The notes under the pieces were generated by a model. That model ran no database searches and was not told where the DNA came from. It worked only from the letters and a program-made list of their open reading frames with translations. A stretch of DNA of 64,000 nt. Origin: Falsiroseomonas sp051433165. GTDB lineage: Bacteria; Pseudomonadota; Alphaproteobacteria; Acetobacterales; Acetobacteraceae. Below are positions 1 to 9,057 of the stretch, in pieces. The DNA lies in the NCBI RefSeq assembly GCF_051433165.1, contig NZ_JBHMFS010000003.1, positions 124,001 to 188,000 of the forward strand, given 5' to 3'. A program made the position numbers and the translations under genes. Positions within the stretch are counted from its first letter, which is position 1, and the number at the start of each line of letters is the position of its first letter.

Positions 1-17
1 CCTGGATACCGCCACCC

Positions 18-1742
18 ATGCGCCGCCTCGGCTCGTTCCTGCGTGATGCCTGGGCGCTGACCCGCCCCTACTGGACCAGTGAGGAAAAGGGCCGCGCCCG
101 GCTGCTGCTGGCGGCGGTGGTGGTGCTGAACCTGTCGCTGGTCGGCATGACGGTGGTGCTGACCTACTGGCAGCGCGCCTTCTACAACGCGCTGGAAGCG
201 AAGGACGCCGGCACCTTCTGGTCGCTGATCTTCCTGGGTGGGGAGGCAGAGGGGACCTGGTTTCCCGGCTTCGCCGTGCTGGCGGCCGCCTATATCCTGA
301 TCGCGGTCTATCAGCTTTACCTCAAGCAGGCCTTGCAGATCCGCTGGCGGCGCTGGCTGACCGGGCGCTACCTGGATGAATGGCTGGCCGAGCGCGCCTA
401 TTACCGCATCGCCCTGACCGACCCCCAGACGGATAACCCGGACCAGCGCGTGGCCGATGATCTGCGGTTGTTCGTGGATGACACGCTGACACTCGGCCTC
501 GGGCTGATGTCGAGCGTGGTGACGCTGTTCTCCTTCATCTTCGTGCTGTGGTCGCTGTCGGGTCCGCTGGAGGTCTTCGGCGTTTCGATCCCCGGTTACA
601 TGGTGTGGGTAGCGATCATCTATTCCGTGGTTGGCACCTGGCTGGCGCATCTGATCGGCCGGCCGCTGATCCGGCTGAACTTCCTGCAGCAACGCGTGGA
701 GGCGGATTTCCGCTACGCCCTGGTGCGGCTGCGCGACAATGTGGAAGGCGTGGCGCTGCATAATGGGGAGGCGGATGAGAAGCGCGGCCTGCTGGCGCGC
801 TTCCATGCGCTGACCACGAATTGGTGGGCGATCATGACCGCGACCAAGCGGCTGACCTTCTTCACCGCGGGCTATTCGCAGGTGGCCAGCATCTTCCCCA
901 TCGTGGTCGCGGCGCCGGCCTATTTCGCCGGCACCATCCCGCTCGGCGGGCTGATCCAGACCGGCAGCGCCTTTGGCCAGGTGCAGGGAGCGCTTTCGTG
1001 GTTTGTGGAAAGCTATGCGCGGCTGACCGAATGGCGGGCGACGGTGGAACGCCTGACCGGCTTCCAGCTTGCCATCGCCATCGCGCGCGCCACCACCACC
1101 GGGCCGCAGCCGGTGGCGGGGGATGGCCAGGCAGTGACGATGGCGGGTGTCACGCTCAGCCTGCCGGATGGGCGGGTGCTGGTGCAGGACGCGGCCTTGC
1201 GGCTGGAGAAGGGGGAGGCGGTGCTGATCTCCGGCGCCTCCGGCAGTGGGAAGTCCACGCTGTTCCGGGCGCTGGCGGGCATTTGGCCCTTCGGCGCCGG
1301 GGAGGTGCATATGCCGGCCGGTACGCGCGCGCTGTTCCTGCCGCAGCGGCCCTATCTGCCGCTCGGCACGCTGCGCCGCGCCGTCTGCTACCCGCTGGAT
1401 GCGGCGGGTGTGCCGGATGCGGCGGTGCGCGCGGCGCTGGAGGATGTGGGCTTGGCGCGGTTGCTGGACCGGCTGGATGTGGAGGATGTCTGGGACCGGC
1501 GGCTTTCGGGTGGCGAACAGCAGCGCCTGGCCTTCGCCCGCGCCTTGCTGGTCAAGCCCGACTTCCTGTTCCTGGACGAGGCCACCGCCAGCCTGGACCC
1601 GGCGGCGGAGGCGGCGATGTACCGGCTGGTGACGGAAAAGCTACCGGAGGCGGGCATCCTGTCCATCGCGCATCGCCCGGCGGTGGCGGCGTTCCATGGC
1701 AGGGCGCTGGTGGTGGCGGAGGGGCGGCTGGGGGCGGCTTGA
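18..1742 (+). CDS. ABC exporter, fused permease/ATPase, SbmA/YddA type
   Basis: The 574-residue protein joins an N-terminal membrane domain (several hydrophobic spans between about residues 28 and 330) to a C-terminal ATPase. The ATPase shows Walker A GASGSGKST near residue 406, signature LSGGEQQR near 496 and Walker B FLFLDEATASLD near 516. The N-terminus (ALTRPYW..SEEK) and spacing match the SbmA/BacA-like ABC_membrane_2 family (YddA), which is associated with peptide or fatty-acyl transport across the inner membrane. The substrate cannot be read from the sequence. The frame stays open to the window edge upstream of the ATG at 18, so a slightly earlier start is possible. It converges on the TRAP permease gene with 6 bases between the stops. 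Confidence 0.88.
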   Translation: MRRLGSFLRDAWALTRPYWTSEEKGRARLLLAAVVVLNLSLVGMTVVLTYWQRAFYNALEAKDAGTFWSLIFLGGEAEGTWFPGFAVLAAAYILIAVYQLYLKQALQIRWRRWLTGRYLDEWLAERAYYRIALTDPQTDNPDQRVADDLRLFVDDTLTLGLGLMSSVVTLFSFIFVLWSLSGPLEVFGVSIPGYMVWVAIIYSVVGTWLAHLIGRPLIRLNFLQQRVEADFRYALVRLRDNVEGVALHNGEADEKRGLLARFHALTTNWWAIMTATKRLTFFTAGYSQVASIFPIVVAAPAYFAGTIPLGGLIQTGSAFGQVQGALSWFVESYARLTEWRATVERLTGFQLAIAIARATTTGPQPVAGDGQAVTMAGVTLSLPDGRVLVQDAALRLEKGEAVLISGASGSGKSTLFRALAGIWPFGAGEVHMPAGTRALFLPQRPYLPLGTLRRAVCYPLDAAGVPDAAVRAALEDVGLARLLDRLDVEDVWDRRLSGGEQQRLAFARALLVKPDFLFLDEATASLDPAAEAAMYRLVTEKLPEAGILSIAHRPAVAAFHGRALVVAEGRLGAA

Positions 1743-1748
1743 GGCGCC

Positions 1749-3071
1749 TCAACTCAGCGCATTGACCAGCCACAGGCTGAGCGCCGGAAACGCCACCAGC
1801 AGGCCGAGGCGCACCAGGTCCATCGCCAGGAAGGGCATGACACCGGCATAGATCCGCGCCATCGGCACGTCCTTCGCCAGGCCGGAGACAACGAAGACGT
1901 TCAGCCCGATCGGTGGCGCGGTCAGCCCGATGCCGACCACCACCAGCACCAATATGCCGAACCAGATCGCGGTCTCCTCCGTCGTCAGGCCGAAATCCAG
2001 CGCGGTGATGACGGGGAAGAACACCGGCAGGGTCAGCAGCATCATCGCCAGCTCATCCATCACCGCGCCGAGCACGATGTAGCAGAGCAGCAGGATGCCG
2101 AGCACCGCATAGGGCGGGTAGTTTTGGTCCGAAATCCACATCCCCAGCAGGTCCGGCGCCTGCGTCAGCGCCAGGAACGCATTGAAGATTTCCGCGCCGA
2201 GCAAAATCGCAAAGATCATCGCGGTGGTCTCGGCGGTGGCGAAAAGGCTTTCGCGAATCTGGCGCGGATGCAGCGTGCCGCGCAGCACGCCGACCGCCAG
2301 GGTGCCGATGCAGCCGATGGCGGCACTCTCGGTGGGCGTGAAGACGCCGCCATAGATGCCGCCCACCACCACCACGGCGATCAGCAGAACCGGAATCACG
2401 TTGAGGAAGGCGCGGCGGCGTTCATGGGCGCTCGGCGCCTCGCCCGGCGGGCCGAGCGCCGGCCGGAAGCGCACCATCAGCGCAATCGCCAGCACATACA
2501 GCGCCATCGCCAGCAGGCCCGGGATCAGCGCCGCCATGAACAGCTTGGCGATGTTCTGCTCCGTGCTGATCGCATAGATCACCAGGATGACGCTGGGCGG
2601 GATCAGGATGCCGAGCGTGCCGCCCACCGCGATGGTGCCGGTGGCGAAGCCGGGGTCGTAGCCGTAGCGCCGCAACTCCGGCAGCGCCGCGCGGGCGAAG
2701 GTGGCGGTGGTGGCGACGGAACTGCCGCAGACTGCGCCGAAGCAGCCGCAGGCACCGATCACGCCCATCGCCATGCCGCCCGGCTTGCGGCCGATCAGCG
2801 CATTGGCCGCCGCGAAAAGGTCTCGCGCCAGCCCGCCGCGCTCCGCCAGCGCCCCCATCAGGATGAACAGTGGAATGACCGACAGCGTGTAGTTGGCAAA
2901 CAGGTGGTAGGGCGTGGTCTTCAGGTAGTTGCCGAGCGCGGTCCAATCCAGGATGTGGACATAGCCGCCCATGCCCACCAGCAGCATGGCGAGCCCGACC
3001 GGCGCGCGCAGCGCGATCAGCGCCAGCAGCACGCCGAAGCCGGTCAGCGCAAGGGCGAATTCCGGTGCCAT
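1749..3071 (-). CDS. dctM: TRAP transporter large permease (DctM)
   Basis: This is a 440-residue, highly hydrophobic protein of the usual DctM length with about a dozen membrane segments. It is the ion-coupled transport subunit of a TRAP system in the inner membrane. Family-typical stretches include the glycine-rich MAMGVIGACGCFGAVCGSS segment and the ILIPPSVILVIYA segment. The ATG at 3071 was chosen because it shares its A with the TGA of the small permease gene (translational coupling). The same frame extends to 3446, but that extension is antisense-type low-complexity sequence and lies inside dctQ. The gene is last in the dgoK-dgoA-dctP-dctQ-dctM order. Confidence 0.92.
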   Translation of the reverse strand: MAPEFALALTGFGVLLALIALRAPVGLAMLLVGMGGYVHILDWTALGNYLKTTPYHLFANYTLSVIPLFILMGALAERGGLARDLFAAANALIGRKPGGMAMGVIGACGCFGAVCGSSVATTATFARAALPELRRYGYDPGFATGTIAVGGTLGILIPPSVILVIYAISTEQNIAKLFMAALIPGLLAMALYVLAIALMVRFRPALGPPGEAPSAHERRRAFLNVIPVLLIAVVVVGGIYGGVFTPTESAAIGCIGTLAVGVLRGTLHPRQIRESLFATAETTAMIFAILLGAEIFNAFLALTQAPDLLGMWISDQNYPPYAVLGILLLCYIVLGAVMDELAMMLLTLPVFFPVITALDFGLTTEETAIWFGILVLVVVGIGLTAPPIGLNVFVVSGLAKDVPMARIYAGVMPFLAMDLVRLGLLVAFPALSLWLVNALS

Positions 3072-3565
3072 CAGAAGCGCCCGCGGACGAAGCGCAGCGC
3101 CCAGGCCAGCGCCGCAAGCCCTGTCATGGCGAAGGCCAGCGCGCCGATGGCGACCGCCCACCAATAGGGCAGGGCCAGCAGCCCGATGGTCCGCATGCCG
3201 TTGTTCAGCGTCTCGACCGCGCCGAGGCTCATGCGTTCGGCCAGCCACAGCGTCACCGCCGCCCAGACCAGCATCCAGAACCCATCCACCACGCCAGCCA
3301 CACGGCGCGGCAGCCAATTTGAGAAAGTGTCCACCAGGATGTTGGCGCGCATCAGCGTGCCATAGGCGAGGAAGCCAAACACGCCGACACCGCTGGCGAT
3401 GGAGACGATCTCGAAATCGCCGCGGATCGGCTGGCTGGTGAGCCATCGCAGGATGACGCTGATGGTGGTGACCAGCGCCGCCACCAGCAGGGAGACGCCG
3501 CCCAGGAAGGCCAGTGCCCGGGCGGCGAAGCCGATGGCGCCGCCCGGCGCCGCGTTATCCCGCAT
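3071..3565 (-). CDS. dctQ: TRAP transporter small permease (DctQ)
   Basis: The 164-residue protein has four predicted membrane helices, at about residues 13-37, 50-68, 90-108 and 128-152, the expected DctQ topology. It pairs with the large permease to form the membrane unit of a TRAP transporter. Its stop codon overlaps the start of dctM by one base, and it lies 37 bases downstream of the binding-protein gene, so the three genes are one transcription unit. It is assigned by context and topology as much as by sequence, because this family is poorly conserved. Confidence 0.88.
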   Translation of the reverse strand: MRDNAAPGGAIGFAARALAFLGGVSLLVAALVTTISVILRWLTSQPIRGDFEIVSIASGVGVFGFLAYGTLMRANILVDTFSNWLPRRVAGVVDGFWMLVWAAVTLWLAERMSLGAVETLNNGMRTIGLLALPYWWAVAIGALAFAMTGLAALAWALRFVRGRF

Positions 3566-3602
3566 CAGCCGGCGCTCCTGCTTTCGGCCGGCCCGGAATA
3601 AA

Positions 3603-4646
3603 TCAGGCGCCGTGCTTGGCGATCAGGCCACGCGCATCGGCCAGCAGCGCCGCGCCGTCGAAGCCGCGTTCGCGCGAGCCGGCAATCCAGTTGTCAACCA
3701 CCGGGCGCGTCGCCTCGATCCAGCGCTGCTTCTCCTCGGCCGAGAGCTGCACGATGGTGTTCTGGCGCCGGCGTTCCACCTGGGCGCGCACGACGGGGCC
3801 CTGTTCGTCCCAGGGCTTGGCGGCCATCTCGGCGGCGGCCATGCCGGAATTGGCGTCCAGCACCGTCTTCAGCTCGGCCGGCAGCGCGGCGTATTTCGCC
3901 TTGTTCATCGCGAGGATGAAGCTGGCGGTATAGAAGGTGGGCGTGCCGAGAATCTCGGTATGGTTGCTCACCAGTTCCTGCAGCCGGATCGAGGGCACCA
4001 CCTCCCACGGCACCACGGCGCCGTCGATCACGCGCTGGGACAGGGCCTCCGGCACCTGGGGGATTGGCAAGCCGATCGGCGCGGCGCCGAGGGCGCGCAG
4101 CGCCTCTCCGGCCTGGCGGGTCGGGAAGCGCAGCTTCAGGCCGCGCATATCCTCCAGCCGGTTGACCGGGCGGTTGGCGTGGATGACGCCGCCATCATGC
4201 GCCCAGACGACGATGGGGTGCACATCGGCGAATTCCTCACGCATATGCGTCTGGTAGAATTCCTGGCAGGCGAGCGCATTCGGCCTGGCGCGGGGATCCG
4301 CCACGAAGGGTAGCTCGAACACCTCGATCCGCGGGAAGCGGCCGGGGGTGTTGCCGGGCAGGGTCCAGACGATGTCCACCACGCCGTCCCGCGCCTGGTC
4401 GAACAATTGTGGCGGGGCGCCGCCCAACTGCATCGAGGGGAAGATCTGCACCCGCAGCTTGCCCTCCGACTCCGCCTGGATCTTCTGTGCCCAGGGCATC
4501 AGGAAATGCCGGTGCACATTGGCGACCGGCGGCAGGAAATGGTGCAGACGGAGCGTCATCTCCTGCGCCTGGGCGCTGCGCACCAGGGCGGGCGCGGCGA
4601 GCGCGGAGGCCCCGAGCAGAAGGAGTTTGCGGCGTTGGACGATCAT
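3603..4646 (-). CDS. dctP: TRAP transporter substrate-binding protein (DctP)
   Basis: The 347-residue periplasmic binding protein starts with a twin-arginine-like signal (RRKLLLLGAS, probable cleavage after AQA near residue 27). The motif GLKLRFPTRQAGEALRALGA carries the conserved arginine that TRAP binding proteins use to hold a substrate carboxylate, so an organic or sugar acid is expected. The ATG at 4646 was preferred over upstream in-frame starts because it gives a clean signal peptide. Neighbouring DgoA and DgoK suggest that the ligand is D-galactonate, 2-keto-3-deoxygalactonate or a related aldonate; this is inference. Confidence 0.92.
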   Translation of the reverse strand: MIVQRRKLLLLGASALAAPALVRSAQAQEMTLRLHHFLPPVANVHRHFLMPWAQKIQAESEGKLRVQIFPSMQLGGAPPQLFDQARDGVVDIVWTLPGNTPGRFPRIEVFELPFVADPRARPNALACQEFYQTHMREEFADVHPIVVWAHDGGVIHANRPVNRLEDMRGLKLRFPTRQAGEALRALGAAPIGLPIPQVPEALSQRVIDGAVVPWEVVPSIRLQELVSNHTEILGTPTFYTASFILAMNKAKYAALPAELKTVLDANSGMAAAEMAAKPWDEQGPVVRAQVERRRQNTIVQLSAEEKQRWIEATRPVVDNWIAGSRERGFDGAALLADARGLIAKHGA

Positions 4647-4725
4647 CGATGCAGGCCCCCCGTTTCCATCCGTGCTGCGAGGTCGCGCCGGACGATTGCC
4701 GGCAGTGTGGCCTGCCACGCCGGGT

Positions 4726-5334
4726 TCAAGCAAGGCGCAGCGCAGCGGCCTTGGCGCTGACCGCGGCGGCATCGTCGCCGGGGCGGTAGATGGCGCTGCC
4801 GATGCCAAATCCGGCGGCGCCGGCCGCGCGCCAGGCCGGGATGTTGCCGGCATCGATGCCGCCCACCGGCAGCACCCGCGTGCCCTTCGGCAGCACCGCG
4901 AGCAGCGCCTTCAGCATGGCGGGGGACCCGGCCTCGGCCGGGAACAGCTTCAGCCCATCCGCGCCCGCCTTGAGCAGCGCAAAGGCCTCGCCGGGGGTGA
5001 AGAAGCCGGGGATGCAGATCATGCCCTCCGCCTTCGCGGCGCGGACCACGGCGGGGTCGGCATGCGGGGTCACGATCAGGCGGCCGCCGACGGCGGCGAT
5101 GCGCGCGCAATCGGCCGGGTCCGTCACGGTGCCGGCGCCGATCAGCGCATCCTCGCCGAATCGGTTGGCCAGGATGCGGATGCTCTCCAGCGGCTCCGGC
5201 GAATTCAGCGGCACTTCCAGCACCGCGATGCCGGCGGCGACCAACGCCTCCCCGATTCCGCTTGCCTCCTCCGGCTTGATGCCGCGCAGGATGGCGACCA
5301 GCGGGCAGGCCGTGAGCCAGTCATTCAGACCCAT
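4726..5334 (-). CDS. dgoA: 2-dehydro-3-deoxy-6-phosphogalactonate aldolase
   Basis: The 202-residue class I aldolase cleaves 2-keto-3-deoxy-6-phosphogalactonate to pyruvate and glyceraldehyde 3-phosphate in the cytoplasm. Active-site features are visible: Arg17 in AILRGI, Glu40 in VLEVPLNSPEPL, the IGAGTV loop (65-70) and the Schiff-base Lys129 in GLKLFPAEA. The adjacent 2-keto-3-deoxygalactonokinase separates it from the KDPG aldolase of the Entner-Doudoroff pathway. Its start overlaps the end of dgoK by 10 bases. The family also contains KDPG-specific members, so the sugar configuration rests mainly on the neighbour. Confidence 0.9.
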   Translation of the reverse strand: MGLNDWLTACPLVAILRGIKPEEASGIGEALVAAGIAVLEVPLNSPEPLESIRILANRFGEDALIGAGTVTDPADCARIAAVGGRLIVTPHADPAVVRAAKAEGMICIPGFFTPGEAFALLKAGADGLKLFPAEAGSPAMLKALLAVLPKGTRVLPVGGIDAGNIPAWRAAGAAGFGIGSAIYRPGDDAAAVSAKAAALRLA

Positions 5335-6200
5335 TGCAGGCTCCTGCCGATATGCCGCAGCCCGGCCGCGACAAGATCCGGATCGTGCCGGGTCACTGTG
5401 ATGCCGCTCTGCGCCAGCGCCGCGGCATACAGCCCGGCCAGGCCGGCGGCACCGGCCAGATGCACATGCGTCACGCCCTGCGCCGCGGCCGCGATCTCAT
5501 GGCCGATCAGCAGGCCGGAGAGGAAGCTGCGGGTTTCCGCCTGCGCCAGCCCGCCCATCAGGTGCAGGCTGCGGGCGCCGAACAGATGGTGCAGCAGGCC
5601 GCCGGGCTGGCGGGCGCGGGCGACGCCCCGGGCGAAGGCCTCCGGCACATCGGGGCCATCGGTGCTGGTCCGCGCCAGGATGGTGTGCTGCGACAGGGCG
5701 GCAAAGGTCTCGCCCGTCATGTGCGTGACGAAGCCGGTGACGCGCCCGCCTTCCAGCTTTGCCCATTTGCTGTGCGTGCCGGGCAGGCAGGCCAGCCCCG
5801 TGCCGATGGTCTCGGCCAGCGCCACCAGCTTGGTCTCCTCGCCGCGCATCACATCCGGGATGCCAGCGGCATCCTCCGTGGTCAGGCCGGGCACCAGGCG
5901 GATCTCGGCGCCGTCGAAGGGAATGCGGATGGTGGCGGCGGCGATCTCCGCCGGGCCGGCGGGGCAGCGGAGATAGGGTGCCTCGACCCAGCCCTGGCGG
6001 CTGCCGACCATGCCGCAGAGAAGGATGCGGGTCTCGCCCGCTTCCAGCCAGGGGCCAATGGCTTCACGCAGCGCCGCGGGAAAACCGCCCTCGGCCACGG
6101 TCAGGATGCCGCCGGGCCGATCGATTCGCGCCAATGGTTCGCCCGCGGCGCCGATCCGGTAGGCGCGCAGGCTGGTTGTGCCCCAATCGACGCCGATCAT
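5325..6200 (-). CDS. dgoK: 2-dehydro-3-deoxygalactonokinase
   Basis: The 291-residue kinase phosphorylates 2-keto-3-deoxygalactonate, giving the substrate of the neighbouring aldolase. The N-terminal phosphate-binding motif MIGVDWGTTSLRAY and the later GTHSKWAKL and GFVTHMTGE segments are typical of DgoK. The ATG at 6200 was chosen because the phosphate-1 motif begins right there. An upstream in-frame start at 6257 would add 19 arginine/glycine-rich residues with no family support. It is the first gene of the five-gene galactonate/TRAP unit. No galactonate dehydratase or regulator is present in the window. Confidence 0.91.
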   Translation of the reverse strand: MIGVDWGTTSLRAYRIGAAGEPLARIDRPGGILTVAEGGFPAALREAIGPWLEAGETRILLCGMVGSRQGWVEAPYLRCPAGPAEIAAATIRIPFDGAEIRLVPGLTTEDAAGIPDVMRGEETKLVALAETIGTGLACLPGTHSKWAKLEGGRVTGFVTHMTGETFAALSQHTILARTSTDGPDVPEAFARGVARARQPGGLLHHLFGARSLHLMGGLAQAETRSFLSGLLIGHEIAAAAQGVTHVHLAGAAGLAGLYAAALAQSGITVTRHDPDLVAAGLRHIGRSLQWV

Positions 6201-6274
6201 CCGCCGTTCCGTATTCCGTCCCACCCCTGTCCTGCGCCCGGGGCCGGGCGCATGCAAGAGGGGGGGGCGGAAGG

Positions 6275-7195
6275 TCAGACGCCGCCCATGTGCATCTGCT
6301 GGTCGCTCTGCCCGCGCATGGCCCAGCCGGTGGTGCGGTTCTCGATGGCGACGGCCGCGACATACATCGCAACCCCCATCACCGCCGTTACGATCAGCCC
6401 GGCGAAGACCAGCGGCACGTCGAAGCGGGACGACGCCAGGATCATCAGGTGGCCGATGCCTTTGTTGGCGGCCACCGTCTCCGCGATGATGGAGCCGACG
6501 AAGGCCACCGTGATGGCGATCTTCAGCGAGGCGAAGAAATACGGCATCGCCCGCGGCAGCCCGACCTTGCGAATGATGTCGGACGGCCGGGCGCCGAGCG
6601 CCCGCAGCACGTCCCGCACCTCCGGCTCCACCGTGGCGATGCCGGTGGCGACATTCACCACGATGGGGAAGAAGCTGATCATGAAGGCGGTGATTACAGC
6701 CGGCACGGTGCCGATGCCGAACCAGATCACCAGGATCGGCACCACGGCGACCTTCGGAATGGAGTTGAAGCCGATCAGCAGCGGATAAAGCCCGTGGTAC
6801 AACAGGCTGGAACTGCCGATGGCAATTCCGAGCAGCAGGCCGAAGATGACGGCCAGGAAGAAGCCGATCAGCGTGGTCATCAGCGTCTGCCAGCTATTGT
6901 CCAGCAGCGGCACCCACCACTTCACCATGCTTTCCGCGATGGCCGAGGGCGCCGGCAGCACGAATTGCTGCACGTTGAAGGCCCGCACCCCGATTTCCCA
7001 GACCACGAACATGCCGATGATGACCAGCCAGGGCAGCCAGGCCTGCAGCCGGCGGCGGCGGCGCTGCGCCTGCGCCAGCGCGTTCAACCGGCGCAGCGCC
7101 TCCGGCGACATGCCGGACTCCAGGGCCGCGGATCGCGGGGTTGCGGCGGTTGCGGGGGCGGGCGCGGCGGCGGGGATGGCGGCGTCACTGGCCAT
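6275..7195 (-). CDS. ABC transporter permease, SsuC/TauC type
   Basis: The 306-residue protein has about six membrane segments after a 50-residue arginine/alanine-rich cytoplasmic lead. It carries the EAA-like coupling loop ALGARPSDIIRKVGLPRAMPY that contacts the ATPase. It belongs to the binding-protein-dependent permeases that import sulfonates, nitrate, taurine or pyrimidine precursors. The ATG at 7195 overlaps the end of the ATPase gene by 11 bases; the upstream extension in the same frame lies inside that gene and was rejected. No binding protein is encoded next to it. The NMT1-like protein at 49528-50547 is of the right family to be a partner. Confidence 0.9.
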   Translation of the reverse strand: MASDAAIPAAAPAPATAATPRSAALESGMSPEALRRLNALAQAQRRRRRLQAWLPWLVIIGMFVVWEIGVRAFNVQQFVLPAPSAIAESMVKWWVPLLDNSWQTLMTTLIGFFLAVIFGLLLGIAIGSSSLLYHGLYPLLIGFNSIPKVAVVPILVIWFGIGTVPAVITAFMISFFPIVVNVATGIATVEPEVRDVLRALGARPSDIIRKVGLPRAMPYFFASLKIAITVAFVGSIIAETVAANKGIGHLMILASSRFDVPLVFAGLIVTAVMGVAMYVAAVAIENRTTGWAMRGQSDQQMHMGGV

Positions 7196-7994
7196 GGACG
7201 ACCTCCTCGCCCTTGCGGGCGGCGCTGATGTGTTCGCGCAGATCATGCACGAGGGAGACGAATTCGGGCTTGTAGGTGGTCTCCAGCGTGCGTGGCCGCG
7301 GCAGGTCCACCACCCGTTCGGCGATGATCCGGCCGGGGCGGGAGGACATGACCAGCACGCGGTCCGCCAGGTATGCGGCTTCCCGCAGGTCATGCGTCAC
7401 CAGGATCACGGTCGGCTTGCGCGCCATCCAGACGCCCTGGAGCACCGCCCAAAGATCCTCACGCGTGAAGATGTCGAGCGCCGCGAAGGGCTCGTCCAGC
7501 ATCAGCAAGGCCGGTTCATGGATCAGCGCGCGGCACAGGCTGGCGCGCTGCTGCATGCCGCCCGACAGCTCATGCGGGAATTTCTTGTCGAAGCCGCCGA
7601 GGCCGACGAGCTTCAGCAGGTCCTGCGCCTTCGCCTCATACATGGCGCGCTGGCGGCGAAGCTGGCGGCGATGCGGCTCCACCACCTCCAGCGGCAGCAT
7701 CACGTTGTCCAGGATGTTGCGCCAGGGCAGCAGGGTTGGGTTCTGGAAGGCCATGCCGGCGATGGTGAGCGGGCCGTCCACCTCCCGCCCCGCGACCAGC
7801 AGGGTGCCGGCGGTGGCGGGCCACAGGCCGGTGACCAGCTTCATCAGGGTGGATTTGCCGCAGCCGGAGGGGCCGACGACGGCGATGAATTCACCCTTGC
7901 CAACATCCAGCGTCGCATTCTGGAGCGCCAGCGTGCCCTCCACGCCGCCATACCGCATGGCGACGCCGCTGATCTCGACGAAAGGTCGCTCCAT
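7185..7994 (-). CDS. ABC transporter ATP-binding protein, SsuB/TauB type
   Basis: The 269-residue ATPase has Walker A GPSGCGKST at residues 41-49, a Q-loop in FQNPTLLPWRN, signature LSGGMQQR, Walker B LLMLDEPFAALD and the switch histidine in VTHDLREA. The LPWR/NILDNV region and the R-rich TSRPGRI-like end (SSRPGRIIAERVVDLPRPR) are typical of nitrate/sulfonate/taurine importers. It supplies energy to the permease encoded immediately downstream. The ATG at 7994 gives the usual length; the in-frame start at 8087 would add 31 unrelated residues. Confidence 0.92.
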   Translation of the reverse strand: MERPFVEISGVAMRYGGVEGTLALQNATLDVGKGEFIAVVGPSGCGKSTLMKLVTGLWPATAGTLLVAGREVDGPLTIAGMAFQNPTLLPWRNILDNVMLPLEVVEPHRRQLRRQRAMYEAKAQDLLKLVGLGGFDKKFPHELSGGMQQRASLCRALIHEPALLMLDEPFAALDIFTREDLWAVLQGVWMARKPTVILVTHDLREAAYLADRVLVMSSRPGRIIAERVVDLPRPRTLETTYKPEFVSLVHDLREHISAARKGEEVVHGQ

Positions 7995-8154
7995 CAGAAT
8001 TCCCCGGCCCTTCCCTGGCGCGTTGGGTCGCGCACGGTCCTGTGTGCGACAGCCGAGGCCCCCGGCGCAAGACATGCTGCGCCGCACAGCACCTCATGAA
8101 GACCATGCTGCGCCCAATTCTGCTCCAGAACCGGGCAGATCGCCCAGATCGGCA

Positions 8155-9057
8155 TCAGCGTGCCTCGAGAACCGCGGTGCAGGACGCCGGCAGCCGGGGC
8201 GGCGGACCGGGCGGGGCGGGCCGGCGCGGCGGTGGCTGGCGGGCCTCGGCGCTGAACCACCAATCGAGGCTGGCGTCGCAGCCATCGCCGGGCGGCGGGG
8301 GGGCGATGTCCTGGCACCCCGGGCTATCGGCCGGGCAGCGCAGGCGGAGGTGCATGTGGCTGTCATGCCCGCGCCAGGGCCGCACCCGCCGCAGCCAGGG
8401 GGCGCCGGCATGGTCGGCACAAAGCCGGCGCTTGATGGCAGGGTTCACCAGCAGCCGGTCCAGCCCCGGCGCCTCCGCCGCGATGCGGATCAGCGTGGCG
8501 TGGCGGGCGGTCCAGCGCGCCGGGTCCACATCCTGCCCATCCGCGCGGACGAGGGAGGGAATGGTCAGATCCTCCCGCATCGCGGCCGGCACGCGGGGCT
8601 TCGGGCGCAGATCGAGCCAGATATCGGCATCCAGCCCGGATTGGTGGCTGGCATGGCCCCAGGGCATGGGCCCGCCGCGCGGCTGGGACAGGTCGCCGAT
8701 CCAAAGATCGGGCAGCCCCGCCGCGCGCGCCTGGCCCGCGATATGCGCGACAAGGCCAAGTGTCGCCGGGTGGCCCCAATGGCGGTTGCGGGAGGTGCGG
8801 ATGGCCTGCCAGCCCGGCCCTTCCGGCGCCAGGGCCTGTGCCCCGGCGAGGCAGCCCAGATTGGTGCGGCCAATGGCGCGTGGCGGCGCCATGCTCGGCC
8901 GGGGCAGTGCGGCCCAGTCCGCGGCGCTGGCCGGTGGCCCCTGCTGCGACCCCTGCTGGGCCCCCTGTTGGGCCATGGCCGGGGGCGCAAGCGCCAGCAG
9001 GCCGAGAAGGCAGGCCGCGCGCAGGGCACGAAGGGAGGCAGCGCCTGGGGTCATCAC
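8155..9057 (-). CDS. mepA: Penicillin-insensitive murein endopeptidase (LAS metallopeptidase)
   Basis: The 300-residue protein has a signal peptide (about residues 1-30, ending PAMAQ) and the MepA zinc site. GHASHQSGLDADIW supplies His138 and Asp145, and the HDSHMHLRL motif supplies the HxH histidines at 234 and 236. Six or more cysteines, as in MepA, suggest disulfides. The enzyme cuts DD- and LD-cross-links in periplasmic peptidoglycan. A proline-rich tail (about residues 273-290) and a short glutamine/glycine-rich stretch after the signal are lineage extras. It is transcribed divergently from galE. Confidence 0.93.
   Translation of the reverse strand: MMTPGAASLRALRAACLLGLLALAPPAMAQQGAQQGSQQGPPASAADWAALPRPSMAPPRAIGRTNLGCLAGAQALAPEGPGWQAIRTSRNRHWGHPATLGLVAHIAGQARAAGLPDLWIGDLSQPRGGPMPWGHASHQSGLDADIWLDLRPKPRVPAAMREDLTIPSLVRADGQDVDPARWTARHATLIRIAAEAPGLDRLLVNPAIKRRLCADHAGAPWLRRVRPWRGHDSHMHLRLRCPADSPGCQDIAPPPPGDGCDASLDWWFSAEARQPPPRRPAPPGPPPRLPASCTAVLEAR

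Noticed and set aside
3072..3446. N-terminal extension of the DctM frame to 3446
   Set aside because: It lies wholly inside dctQ, is arginine/histidine-rich and lacks hydrophobic segments. The ATG at 3071 overlaps the dctQ stop and gives normal family length.
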